A DNA stretch of 64,000 nucleotides, taken from assembly GCA_964596345.1 (NCBI GenBank), contig CAZQSZ010000004.1, forward strand, positions 378,894 to 442,893, written 5' to 3'. Below the pieces are notes generated by a model. It was not told the DNA's origin, searched no databases, and saw only the letters and a list, made by a program, of their open reading frames with translations. Made by a program: the position numbers and the translations under genes. The stretch is from CADEDV01 sp964596345 (GTDB lineage: Bacteria > Bacteroidota > Bacteroidia > Chitinophagales > Chitinophagaceae). Positions 50,857 to 59,043 of the stretch are shown one piece after another. Each line of letters begins with the position of its first letter. The first letter of the stretch is position 1.

Positions 50857-52590
50857 ATGGAGCGGGGAATAAAATATTCAGTATTCATTTTTTGGCTTCT
50901 GTTCCTGGCGGATGTTGTAACGGCGCAGCCATTCACAGCGGCCACCTACAACATCCGTTTCCGGGAGCAGGCAACTGTCGATTACAGTCACCTCCTTGAC
51001 ACCGGATCCAGGCGGCAGTTCAAAAACCATCTTCAGTTGTATAGCGGCAAACTGCTGGTACAAAAAACAAGCGACGATTTCTTATATGTTCAATTCAGGA
51101 TCGACAGCCTGCAGGAAAATAATGGACATCCGGTCTCCGCTGGTTGGCAAACGGAATTCTTTTACCGGGAAAATCCTGCCCAGCCTTTATCAGCAACCTT
51201 ATTTTTTTTAAAACCTCCGGCACCTTTCCTGGTCAATTGTGCTAAAATTATCGTCAGCAATATTCCTTTCATCATAAAAGTTCCGGGTAACCAGAGAGTG
51301 GAGCACTACATTGACGGTATCTATAAGGCCACATATTATTCAACGCCACATGAACAGGGTTGGACAGAACTGGTGAAACAAAAAAGACCGGTCTATAAAC
51401 CGGGTATTGAGTTGTTCAGGAACAGCATTGACAGTTTTAAAACAAAATTCCTGTTTAATAACCAGACGGGATTCCTCCGGCAAGGATGTATGTATGAAGA
51501 GAAAAAGCAAAAGATGGGAAACCGGTTGTTATCATCCGTGGTATCAGAATTGGAAATCAGCAGCAGCGATATTATCGCTGCAACGGAGATACCGGGTAAA
51601 CAATTATTTACTTACCAGGTACCTGTTTATTCCCGTCTTACTTATGCAGAAAGACTGATCCGGATCAGCCGGAAGAATAAAACGGAAATAACGGCTGATG
51701 AGTTAGGAACAGTGCTGGGAAACTGTACAGGGGATAAAGCAACTCCGTTGACGGAACAAATCAGGGCATCAATTGTGACAGCTGTTTTGCCTGTTGCAAA
51801 AATTAAAACGGTCATTGATTCTTTACCCGTTCATACACTGGCATTTCGTATACTCGAGGATGCGCTGGTGGAATCGGGCACAATGGAAGCACAGGCTTTG
51901 CTGGCCGACCTGTTTGCACGGACCGGGCAGCCGGAATTTTATTACAAACGGTTATTGGTGAAGATTGGCGTTACGGCTCCGGTGATCAACCCGGAATTGA
52001 TTAAGCGGCTCTTTGCATTAAAAGCGGATACGGTGCGGAAAAGCAGGGCTGCAGTAGCCGGACTGGCCCTTGCTAATAATGCATATATGCTCGCAGAAGA
52101 TGGGAATGATTCCCTCAGCAAAAATATAATTGATGAGCTGGATCGTTTTTTCAGCACATCAGCCCGGGCAAAGGAAGATACGATCCAATGGTTACAGGAG
52201 TCAGGCAATGCGGCCAACAAAAATGCGCTGCCGGTGATACAGTATTGCCTGCAGGCAAAAGACCCCGATCTGTTCCGGGAGGCAGCCTATGCAGTAAGAT
52301 TTATAGATGATGAAGTGGTGGATACTATCCTGGCCCGGCAAATACTGGAAGCACCGGCTGACCAGGCAGCGCTGATTACGGGAATTTGTACATTAAGATA
52401 CCCGGCCCCCGTTATCCGGCAGGCTGTCTATCATTACCTGGCTGAATACAGGGAAACAGAGACAGGCCGCCAGCTTATTAATTATCTTCTTTCTTGGAAA
52501 GACGAGAGCAGGGCAATCAGCCAGGAATTAAAAGCAGCAGGTTTTGCAGATGCGTTAACAGCTTATAAACCGCCTGTCCTTTCACAATAA
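50857..52590 (+). CDS. Exported protein resembling the vitellogenin N-terminal lipid-transfer module
   Basis: A 577-residue exported protein (signal peptide to about residue 24, VVTAQ). Residues 25-270 are beta-rich: ATYNIRFREQATVDYSHLLD, LLVQKTSDDFLYVQFRIDSL and RVEHYIDGIYKATYY resemble the opening barrel of vitellogenin-type proteins. Residues about 290-560 are a helical repeat array (LAFRILEDALVESGTMEAQA, LLADLFARTG, NALPVIQYCLQAKDPDLF) like the LPD_N superhelix or HEAT repeats. The combination suggests a bacterial lipid-transfer protein next to a lipase. The similarity is by eye and could be plain HEAT repeats. Confidence 0.5.
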   Translation: MERGIKYSVFIFWLLFLADVVTAQPFTAATYNIRFREQATVDYSHLLDTGSRRQFKNHLQLYSGKLLVQKTSDDFLYVQFRIDSLQENNGHPVSAGWQTEFFYRENPAQPLSATLFFLKPPAPFLVNCAKIIVSNIPFIIKVPGNQRVEHYIDGIYKATYYSTPHEQGWTELVKQKRPVYKPGIELFRNSIDSFKTKFLFNNQTGFLRQGCMYEEKKQKMGNRLLSSVVSELEISSSDIIAATEIPGKQLFTYQVPVYSRLTYAERLIRISRKNKTEITADELGTVLGNCTGDKATPLTEQIRASIVTAVLPVAKIKTVIDSLPVHTLAFRILEDALVESGTMEAQALLADLFARTGQPEFYYKRLLVKIGVTAPVINPELIKRLFALKADTVRKSRAAVAGLALANNAYMLAEDGNDSLSKNIIDELDRFFSTSARAKEDTIQWLQESGNAANKNALPVIQYCLQAKDPDLFREAAYAVRFIDDEVVDTILARQILEAPADQAALITGICTLRYPAPVIRQAVYHYLAEYRETETGRQLINYLLSWKDESRAISQELKAAGFADALTAYKPPVLSQ

Positions 52591-52635
52591 AGCGGGGTAT
52601 CAGTTTCTTTGCAAACAGGTCTACGGCTGCGGTTT

Positions 52636-53442
52636 TTATTTAGCCTCATCTGATAAATTTTCTTCCTCCTCTTTCAGCACCGGCGTATTCAGTTGTACCA
52701 CCCGCCGCTTTTTCTGCCGGTTCATCATGGTCATATTCAGCAGCTCCACCACGAAGGAGAAGGCCATACCGAAATAGATATAATTCTTCAGGTGCAGTTG
52801 TTCGGCAGAATGACTGTCCCAGCCTTCGATCACCAAACTCAACCCGATCATTACCAGGAAGGAGAGGGCAAGCATTTTTAAGGTAGGATGTTGATGGATA
52901 AAACCGGAGATCTTCGGGCTGAATAAAAACATAATGGTCATCGCAATCACCACGGCAGCGATCATGATCTCCACATGCTTGGCCGTTCCGCCTGCAGTGA
53001 TGATACTGTCAAAAGAAAACACGGCATCAATCAGCATGATCTGACCGATGGCCTGTGCAAAACTGATCGGCTTTTGCTGACCGGATAGTGCATTCGGATC
53101 TTCTCCTTCTAATTTATGATGGATCTCTTTGACAGATTTATAAATAAGAAATAAACCACCTCCCAGCATCACGATACTGGCCAGGTCAAACCCTTTTCCA
53201 CCAATAGTAAATACAGCTTTCCCTTTTTGTTCCAGCAACCAGCCCAGCCCCAGCAGTAATAAACTGCGGGATAGAATACCGGTGATCATCCAGAGACGGC
53301 GGGCTCTCTTTTGGTCCTTATCACTTTTCAACCGGTTCATGATAATGCTGACGAAGATCACATTATCAATGCCCAGTACCACTTCGAGCACCACGAGAAT
53401 AAAAAAACTGATCAGGCTTTCACTGGTAAATAAATAATCCAT
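52636..53442 (-). CDS. TerC-family integral membrane protein
   Basis: Inner-membrane protein of the TerC/Alx family, linked in other bacteria to metal (manganese) export and protein insertion. The 268 residues have about seven to eight helices with the family's acidic intramembrane motifs LEVVLGIDNVIFVSIIMNRL near the N-terminus and MLIDAVFSFDSIITAGG in the middle. The polar C-terminus (RRVVQLNTPVLKEEEENLSD) is cytoplasmic. It is 12 bases downstream of pyrD on the same strand direction (pyrD stop at 53455 precedes nothing else), so the two genes lie side by side without sharing an evident pathway. Confidence 0.87.
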   Translation of the reverse strand: MDYLFTSESLISFFILVVLEVVLGIDNVIFVSIIMNRLKSDKDQKRARRLWMITGILSRSLLLLGLGWLLEQKGKAVFTIGGKGFDLASIVMLGGGLFLIYKSVKEIHHKLEGEDPNALSGQQKPISFAQAIGQIMLIDAVFSFDSIITAGGTAKHVEIMIAAVVIAMTIMFLFSPKISGFIHQHPTLKMLALSFLVMIGLSLVIEGWDSHSAEQLHLKNYIYFGMAFSFVVELLNMTMMNRQKKRRVVQLNTPVLKEEEENLSDEAK

Positions 53443-53454
53443 TGCTGAAATTGC

Positions 53455-54495
53455 TTATAACGATTTACAAATATTTTTTACGATCGCAGGCCCTTCATAT
53501 ATAAAGCCGGTCCATACCTGCACCAATGCGGCACCTGCTGCTATTTTTTCTTTTGCATCTTCACCGGTAAAAATACCACCGGATGCCATCACCGGTATTT
53601 CGCCGTTCAATCGTTCACAGAGGTATTTTACCACTTCCGTACTTCTTTGTTTCAACGGCGCACCACTCAGTCCGCCTGCACCTATTTTTTGTACCTGCTC
53701 AGGGCTAACAGCTAACCGCTCACGGCTTATCGTAGTGTTCGTAGCAACGAGTCCGTCCAGTTTTATCTCCAGCGCAAGATCGATCACATCATCGATCTGT
53801 TCCTGGCTAAGGTCCGGGGCTATTTTTAAAAAGATTGGTTTCGCAATGGCTTTCGCATTATTGATCATCTGCAAATGCTGCAATATTTTTCGCAGCGAGT
53901 CTTTCTCCTGCAATTCCCGCAATCCCGGCGTATTTGGCGAACTTACATTTACCACGAAGTAATCCACATAAGGGTGCAGTTCTTTAAAGCAGATCTCATA
54001 ATCCTTCCAGGCATCTTCGTTGGGCGTCACTTTGTTCTTACCGATATTACCACCAATGATCAGGGACGATGGATGTTGTGCTGTGGCTGCTCTCCATTTT
54101 TTTAAACGTTCCGCCACAGCCTGCACACCATCATTATTAAATCCCATCCGGTTGATAAGGGCTTTGTCTTCCACTAAGCGAAACACTCTCGGCTTATCAT
54201 TGCCCGGTTGCGCCAGCGGCGTCACCGTTCCTATCTCCACAAAACCAAAACCCAGGGCCTCCAGTTCCCGCAGGTAAAGGGCATTTTTATCAAAACCGGC
54301 TCCGAGTCCGACAGGATTAGGGAACCGGATGCCTGCAACGATCCATTCTTTACCAGGATTTTTTTTGGGACTAAAGCAAGCCGCCAGCAGGGGCCGAAAA
54401 CCAATGCTGCAGAGTAGTTTGAGCCCATTCATGGAAAAATAATGCACCCGTTCAGGCGAAAACCAAAACAGGATACTGCGAAGAAGTTTGTACAT
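53455..54495 (-). CDS. pyrD: Dihydroorotate dehydrogenase (quinone), class 2
   Basis: Membrane-associated FMN enzyme oxidising dihydroorotate to orotate with quinone in pyrimidine synthesis. Start MYKLLRSILFWFSPERVHYF at 54495 gives 346 residues and the membrane-binding helical N-terminus of class 2; the 12-residue longer reading is unlikely. FMN and catalytic motifs are VGLGAGFDKNALYLRELEAL, VNVSSPNTPGLRELQ with the class 2 catalytic Ser, LKIAPDLSQEQIDDV, VATNTTISRE and VMASGGIFTGEDA. It is divergent from the thiolase gene. Confidence 0.95.
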   Translation of the reverse strand: MYKLLRSILFWFSPERVHYFSMNGLKLLCSIGFRPLLAACFSPKKNPGKEWIVAGIRFPNPVGLGAGFDKNALYLRELEALGFGFVEIGTVTPLAQPGNDKPRVFRLVEDKALINRMGFNNDGVQAVAERLKKWRAATAQHPSSLIIGGNIGKNKVTPNEDAWKDYEICFKELHPYVDYFVVNVSSPNTPGLRELQEKDSLRKILQHLQMINNAKAIAKPIFLKIAPDLSQEQIDDVIDLALEIKLDGLVATNTTISRERLAVSPEQVQKIGAGGLSGAPLKQRSTEVVKYLCERLNGEIPVMASGGIFTGEDAKEKIAAGAALVQVWTGFIYEGPAIVKNICKSL

Positions 54496-54532
54496 AACGG
54501 CTGCGAAGATAACTGAACTTTTAACAGCCATT

Positions 54533-54564
54533 TTTGGTTGAACAAAGAACTCTGGTTACTTTTG
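54533..54564 (+). promoter_or_regulatory. Thiolase gene promoter
   Basis: TTTG (54533-54536), a 20-base spacer and TACTTTTG (54557-54564) match the Bacteroidota promoter consensus fully. The start codon is 120 bases downstream, leaving a long leader that contains an inverted repeat. Confidence 0.7.
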
Positions 54565-54593
54565 AAATAGAAAGTTGTTTATGCAACTTATTT

Positions 54594-54666
54594 GGTTCAT
54601 GGCAAATGGTTCATAGTTCATAGCGAATAAAATATTGCCATCAACCATGAACTATGAACCATGAAC
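54594..54666. repeat. Inverted repeat of the palindromic ladder family in the thiolase leader
   Basis: TGGTTCATAGTTCAT (54607-54621) and ATGAACTATGAACCA (54647-54661) are exact complements; outer copies GTTCATGG (54596-54603) and CCATGAAC (54659-54666) extend the symmetry with a small offset. The unit is built from repeats of GTTCAT(A/G)G. Confidence 0.75.
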
Positions 54667-54683
54667 AGGTATAATAGAAAAAT

Positions 54684-55862
54684 ATGCAGGAAGCTTATAT
54701 CGTTGCCGGTTACAGAACAGCCGTGGGAAAATCCAAAAGGGGAGGCTTTCGCTTCACCCGTCCTGATGACCTGGCGGTGGATGTGATCAAAGGACTACTG
54801 GCCTCGGTGCCCCAACTTGAAGCCAAAAGAGTGGATGATGTGATTGTGGGTAATGCTGTTCCCGAAGCCGAACAGGGATTACAGGTGGGCCGCATCATTG
54901 CTGCCCGTGCATTGGGATATGATGTGCCGGGTTTCACCATCAACCGCTATTGTGCCTCCGGCCTTGAATCCATAGCTATCGCTACAGCCAAAATAAGAAT
55001 GGGAATGGCCGAATGCATCGTGGCAGGTGGTGTGGAAAGTATGAGTATGGTGCCCACAGCAGGCTGGAAAACAGTCCCTGCTTATTCCATTGCTAAGGAG
55101 GAACCGGATTATTATTTAAGCATGGGCCTCACGGCAGAAGCAGTGGCGAAAGAATTCAACGTAAGCCGCGAAGCACAGGATGAATTCTCCTATCATTCGC
55201 ACCAGAAAGCCATGGCGGCGATACAGGCCGGGCATTTTAAATCCGGCATATTGCCCATCAACGTGGAAGAAGTGTACCTCGATGCAAAAGGAAAAAAACA
55301 AAAAAGAAATTACGTGGTGGATACGGATGAAGGACCGAGAGCAGATACTTCCATTGAAGCATTGGCAAAATTAAAACCTGCTTTTGCTGCGGGTGGTGTG
55401 GTCACCGCAGGCAACTCTTCACAAACCTCTGATGGTGCCGCCTTCGTGATTGTGATGAGTGAGCGGATGATCAATGAACTCGGGTTAAAACCAATTGGCC
55501 GGTTGGTAAGTTCTGCGGTAGCCGGTGTGCATCCCCGCATCATGGGTATTGGCCCGGTAGCGGCTATTCCCAAAGCATTGAAACAGGCCGGAATGAATTT
55601 AGCAGATATTGATCTCATCGAGCTCAATGAAGCCTTTGCTTCACAATCACTCGCTGTTATCCGCGAAGCTGGTTTGGATGCTTCCAAAGTAAATATTAAT
55701 GGTGGTGCCATTGCATTAGGTCATCCATTAGGATGTACCGGTTGCAAACTCACTATCCAGAACCTGAATGATATGAAACGGCTGAATAAAAAATACGGCA
55801 TGATCAGTGCCTGTGTGGGTGGTGGCCAGGGTATCGCCGGTATCATTGAGAATATTCAATAG
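54684..55862 (+). CDS. Acetyl-CoA C-acyltransferase (thiolase)
   Basis: Cytoplasmic thiolase that cleaves 3-ketoacyl-CoA in fatty-acid breakdown, or condenses acetyl-CoA in reverse. The acyl-accepting Cys is in FTINRYCASGLESIAIA, with GGVESMSMVPTAGWKT after it; GGAIALGHPLGCTGCKL holds the His and ISACVGGGQGIAGI the second catalytic Cys. The 392 residues are full length. The segment YVVDTDEGPRADTSIEALAKLKPAF is typical of FadA/AtoB-like members (quoted region is residues around 210-235). No other beta-oxidation genes are adjacent. Confidence 0.93.
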   Translation: MQEAYIVAGYRTAVGKSKRGGFRFTRPDDLAVDVIKGLLASVPQLEAKRVDDVIVGNAVPEAEQGLQVGRIIAARALGYDVPGFTINRYCASGLESIAIATAKIRMGMAECIVAGGVESMSMVPTAGWKTVPAYSIAKEEPDYYLSMGLTAEAVAKEFNVSREAQDEFSYHSHQKAMAAIQAGHFKSGILPINVEEVYLDAKGKKQKRNYVVDTDEGPRADTSIEALAKLKPAFAAGGVVTAGNSSQTSDGAAFVIVMSERMINELGLKPIGRLVSSAVAGVHPRIMGIGPVAAIPKALKQAGMNLADIDLIELNEAFASQSLAVIREAGLDASKVNINGGAIALGHPLGCTGCKLTIQNLNDMKRLNKKYGMISACVGGGQGIAGIIENIQ

Positions 55863-55888
55863 GCAATCGTTCACATGCGTAATAGTTG

Positions 55889-55917
55889 GCCGGGAGAAAA
55901 ACTCCCGGCTTTTTATT
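55889..55917. terminator. Terminator between the thiolase and esterase genes
   Basis: GCCGGGAG (55889-55896), loop AAAAA, CTCCCGGC (55902-55909), then TTTTTATT. The flanking genes converge; it best serves the thiolase gene. Confidence 0.85.
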
Positions 55918-55933
55918 GCCGCGGACTGGTATG

Positions 55934-56944
55934 TTATTGTTGAAAAACTTCTTTCATCGCCGTTTTTATCAGGGTTTGATATTCTTTGAGCTCATCAGCA
56001 GTTGGGGGCAGCCCGGTTAACAGATGAATTTGCCCGGCGAAACACTTGTCCCAAACTTTGACACCGGCTCTTCTCAATTTAGCGGCGTATACAATACCAT
56101 CATCCCTGAGCGGATCAAACTCTGCATTGATGATTACAGCAGGAGGCAGGTCTTTCAGATCTTGTGTGAGACCGGGCGACACTTCCGGATTGTTATATTG
56201 ACCCGGCGCATACAACCCGATAGCAAAATAACAGCCTGCCTTCGTTTGCCAATAACCGGTTGCATTTTCCTGGTAAGAAACGGCGGTTTCCATATGGCGG
56301 GGACTAAGATCTGCGGGAATTCCGTTCAATACCTGCAGCTTAATTTTAGTATGGATACCTTCTTGCTTTGCTTTTTGAGTTACCACCGCTACTAAGTTGG
56401 CACCCGCACTGTTTCCCACCAGGGTAATACGACTGGTGTCACCACCCCACTCGGTAGCATGGGCAGCGATCCATTTGAACGCACCGTAACTGTCCTGCAC
56501 AGCAGCAGGAAATGGATGTTCGGGGGCCACCCGGTAATCAACAGCAAAAACAATAGCCCCAAAAGTTTTTGCATCCTGCCACAGGGAATATTCTAATCCT
56601 TTCAACAACGGCAGAAAAAAACCACCACCATGATAATTGATGATAACAGGAAGATTGTTGGCATGGGAAGGATTAAAGATCAATATCGGAATGCTGTCAG
56701 CTGTTATTTTGATTCGTTGCACATCTTCTTTTGGATAGGGGATAGGAGGTGGTCCTGTTAACCGGATCTGTTCAATAGGTATCGTACGCAGTTCTTCGAT
56801 GGTAAGGTCTTTATTGCCGATCATTTTTAAGAAAGCAGCTACCCGGGGATCCAGTTGCCTGGTGCCGCAGGGTTGGGCAACAAGCAGTTGCTGGTTAACA
56901 GTAACGATAATGACCAGGAGAATAAGGGAGAATGACTTCTTCAT
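55934..56944 (-). CDS. Exported alpha/beta-hydrolase, HSL-type esterase
   Basis: Exported carboxylesterase of the hormone-sensitive-lipase group (336 residues, signal peptide MKKSFSLILLVIIVTVNQQL). The oxyanion motif INYHGGGFFLP, the nucleophile elbow LVGNSAGANLVAVV, the acid in NAEFDPLRDDGIVYA and the His in CFAGQIHLLTGLPP form the expected catalytic set. Homologues act on short-chain acyl esters; the true substrate is unknown. It lies about 115 bases downstream of the VOC gene on the same strand. Confidence 0.85.
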   Translation of the reverse strand: MKKSFSLILLVIIVTVNQQLLVAQPCGTRQLDPRVAAFLKMIGNKDLTIEELRTIPIEQIRLTGPPPIPYPKEDVQRIKITADSIPILIFNPSHANNLPVIINYHGGGFFLPLLKGLEYSLWQDAKTFGAIVFAVDYRVAPEHPFPAAVQDSYGAFKWIAAHATEWGGDTSRITLVGNSAGANLVAVVTQKAKQEGIHTKIKLQVLNGIPADLSPRHMETAVSYQENATGYWQTKAGCYFAIGLYAPGQYNNPEVSPGLTQDLKDLPPAVIINAEFDPLRDDGIVYAAKLRRAGVKVWDKCFAGQIHLLTGLPPTADELKEYQTLIKTAMKEVFQQ

Positions 56945-57058
56945 AGATCAATAAGTTAGTGTATTTAAAATGCCTCTTGAGCAGGCAGCCGGTAGTACCT
57001 GCCATTCCTTGTTCAGGCCTGGCTGATCATTTAGCGGCCCGCTAACTTTTTCTCCTGC

Positions 57059-57436
57059 TCAGTCAATGGGTTCCCAAAGTTGGATTTTATTTCCTTCCAT
57101 ATCTAATATGTGAACGAATTTCCCGTAATCATAGGTTTCAATTTTGTCAACAATGGTTACGTTTTCCTTTTTTAATTCCTCCACCAATGCTTCCAGGTTC
57201 TCTACCCGGTAATTGATCATAAAATCCTTTTCGGATGGGGCAAAGTATTTTGTCGTTTCCGGAAACGGGGTCCATTGGGTTTGTGCTTTCTTGGTGCTGT
57301 CTGTGCCTTCATACCACTCAAAGCTGGCCCCATAAGGATTGGTATGTAAACCAAGATGTTTTTGATACCACTCGGTAATTTTTTTCGGGTCTTTGCATTT
57401 GAAAAATACGCCGCCAATACCTGTTACTTTTTTCAT
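57059..57436 (-). CDS. VOC-family (glyoxalase-like) protein, possible frameshifted signal peptide
   Basis: A compact vicinal-oxygen-chelate protein: from MKKVTGIGGVFFKCKDPKKI at 57436 it is 125 residues with two beta-alpha-beta-beta-beta modules (HLGLHTNPYGASFEW, FMINYRVENLEALVEEL, GNKIQLWEPI). The ligand-metal positions are not certain. In the same frame upstream lies ILVVTASFLSGFAWK, an export-type hydrophobic stretch, cut off from ATGAAAAAA (57534-57526) by what looks like one missing A in a run of six; seven A would give MKKISLLILVV plus this stretch. So the protein is either cytoplasmic from 57436 or an exported form disrupted by a 1-base indel. Confidence 0.78.
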   Translation of the reverse strand: MKKVTGIGGVFFKCKDPKKITEWYQKHLGLHTNPYGASFEWYEGTDSTKKAQTQWTPFPETTKYFAPSEKDFMINYRVENLEALVEELKKENVTIVDKIETYDYGKFVHILDMEGNKIQLWEPID

Positions 57437-57664
57437 TGTTGTTGTTTTTTCAGGTTGTGTTGAAATGATGGTCTTCCAGGCGAAGCCGGACAGGAACGAA
57501 GCTGTAACAACCAAAATCAATAAGGATATTTTTTCATTTGGCTTGAGTATTTATGCTGTATGATAATGCAGGATTCACTTTCGTCCGGGTCTTGCTGCAG
57601 GACCATTTGAAATTACCGGATCAAGTTAATAACAAACAGGCAAATGAATTCCAACAGATCTTTT

Positions 57665-58093
57665 TTATTTATTCGTAGCCTCCACCCCATATCGTATGGC
57701 CGCTGCAAGCACATCAATGTTGATGTCTTTCAGCGCTTTGAACTTAATGCAATAGCCGGTCACCGTTGCCTTACCCAGTTTTTCTCCATAAATTTTGGCT
57801 AAGTAAGTTTTATCTTTAATACCCATTATGTAAACAGATATACCGGTTGTGTTGGCACTCAACCCAATTTGATAAAACTCCCGGCTTGTTCCATCCGTAT
57901 AGTTGATGTGGTAAGTGCCATATCCGATATTGGGATTAGAAACAGCTTTACCTTTTTCATCTTTGCCATCCAGGAACCACAATTTAGATTTTGGCAGCAC
58001 TTTAAGCAGGTGCTGGTGCAACTCCTGCATCTCACTGCGTTTGGGTTCAGGCTGGCTGGTAATATAATTTTTAATTTGTTCCTGTACAGTCAT
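57665..58093 (-). CDS. DUF1801-domain protein
   Basis: A 142-residue cytoplasmic protein of the DUF1801 (YdhG-like) family, function unknown. Recognisable parts are YITSQPEPKRSEMQELHQHL (opening helices), SKLWFLDGKDEKGKAVSNPN, a GYGTYHINYTDGTSREFYQI strand pair and a closing helix. Members often occur next to SRPBCC and ArsR genes, as here: it starts ten bases after the SRPBCC gene and belongs to the operon that begins at 58983. Confidence 0.8.
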   Translation of the reverse strand: MTVQEQIKNYITSQPEPKRSEMQELHQHLLKVLPKSKLWFLDGKDEKGKAVSNPNIGYGTYHINYTDGTSREFYQIGLSANTTGISVYIMGIKDKTYLAKIYGEKLGKATVTGYCIKFKALKDINIDVLAAAIRYGVEATNK

Positions 58094-58103
58094 TGGCTTT
58101 CTG

Positions 58104-58604
58104 TTATTGTTGTTTCGATAATGTTGCCAGCAAAGCTTCCAGGCTTTTCAAGGTCATCGTAAATCCTTCTTTGAAGCCCATTTCAATCATCTTCTCCATG
58201 CGTTCCAGGGACTCATTATAAATGCTGACAGTTACTTTTGTTTTTCCATTTGTTTCGCTGAAAGTCAGGTCCCATTCAGAACCCGGCAATTCAGGATTTT
58301 CGTTTTCGTCTGCAAATGCATTCAAAAATTTAAAATGGGTTTTCGGGCTGATGGAAATATACCGCTGCAGGGACCAGCGTTCCAGGCCTTCAGGGCTTAC
58401 CATAGCGTAAAACCGCCGGCCGCCCGGTTCAAAATTCATCACTTTTGTTTTAGAGGACCAGGGTTTAGGTGCCCACCATTGATCCAGAATTTCGGGTTGG
58501 GTAAACGCATCCCAAACCAGCGAAAGATCCGCATCAAATTCCCGGTTAATAAAGGCTGTTTTTTTTGATTTGTCCAGGGTAAAATCAAAGAGGAGATCGT
58601 TCAT
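58104..58604 (-). CDS. SRPBCC (AHSA1-like) domain protein
   Basis: A 166-residue protein with the START-like helix-grip fold of the AHSA1 group. The motif FINREFDADLSLVWDAFTQPE-type opening, followed by LDQWWAPKPWSSKTKVMNFE, then GGRRFYAMVSPEG, WDLTFSETNGKTKVTVSIY and the long C-terminal helix GFKEGFTMTLKSLEALLATL, is characteristic. These small hydrophobic-ligand domains often sit beside ArsR regulators; the ligand is unknown. Second gene of the ArsR operon. Confidence 0.88.
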   Translation of the reverse strand: MNDLLFDFTLDKSKKTAFINREFDADLSLVWDAFTQPEILDQWWAPKPWSSKTKVMNFEPGGRRFYAMVSPEGLERWSLQRYISISPKTHFKFLNAFADENENPELPGSEWDLTFSETNGKTKVTVSIYNESLERMEKMIEMGFKEGFTMTLKSLEALLATLSKQQ

Positions 58605-58665
58605 TTTTTTTGGTTTTGTGATGAAGCGTCCCGAAGTAAAATGAAGGGTTTACTTCCGGGCTGCT

Positions 58666-58983
58666 TCATCGTTGTTTTTTGAGTGTTGCTAATACGTTGT
58701 CAAGTTGATGGAAACGGGTTTCCCAGATTTTCCGGAACTGGTCAATCCATTTATCGATCTCTTTCATCTTGTTAATTTCAAGCGAGTAGTAAATTTCTCT
58801 GCCCTGGTATTCCTGTTTTACCAGTTCACACTCCGTCAGGATACGTAAATGTTTTGAAACTGCCTGCCGGGTAGTATTAAAATTTTCGGCAATGGCATTG
58901 GGAGTCATGGCCTGTAAAGCGATTAAAGTAATGATAGCCCTCCTGGTTGGATCTGCAATTGCCTGGAAAATATCTCTGCGCAT
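58666..58983 (-). CDS. ArsR-family transcriptional regulator
   Basis: A 105-residue winged-helix repressor of the ArsR/SdpR type. The opening RDIFQAIADPTRRAIITLIA, the helix-turn-helix NAIAENFNTTRQAVSKHLRI and the wing ECELVKQEYQGREIYYSLEI are diagnostic; metal-binding cysteines are absent, so it does not look like a metal sensor. It heads the operon ArsR-SRPBCC-DUF1801 (and perhaps VOC and esterase). A long palindrome overlapping its promoter at 59004-59043 suggests autorepression. Confidence 0.93.
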   Translation of the reverse strand: MRRDIFQAIADPTRRAIITLIALQAMTPNAIAENFNTTRQAVSKHLRILTECELVKQEYQGREIYYSLEINKMKEIDKWIDQFRKIWETRFHQLDNVLATLKKQR

Positions 58984-59003
58984 ATGGTCTGTTTGTTTTA
59001 ATG

Positions 59004-59043
59004 AAACTAATCGGTTGCAAATATATGTGCAACTATTTGGTTT
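59004..59043. promoter_or_regulatory. Operator candidate for the ArsR-type regulator
   Basis: The core GTTGCA-N8-TGCAAC (59014-59019 and 59028-59033) is perfect; the symmetry extends imperfectly to AAACTAATCG on the left and TATTTGGTTT on the right. It covers the -7 box of the arsR promoter, so binding would block transcription. Confidence 0.6.

Noticed and set aside
50466..50945. A 159-codon frame on the minus strand across the end of the unknown exported protein and the start of the next gene
   Set aside because: Both + strand genes have signal peptides and a tight operon context; the minus frame is a shadow without recognisable domains.
44918..52590. A type IX secretion cargo cluster
   Set aside because: None of the exported proteins shows the C-terminal sorting domain with its conserved PxGxY-like and KLVK-type motifs, and no por/gld genes are present.
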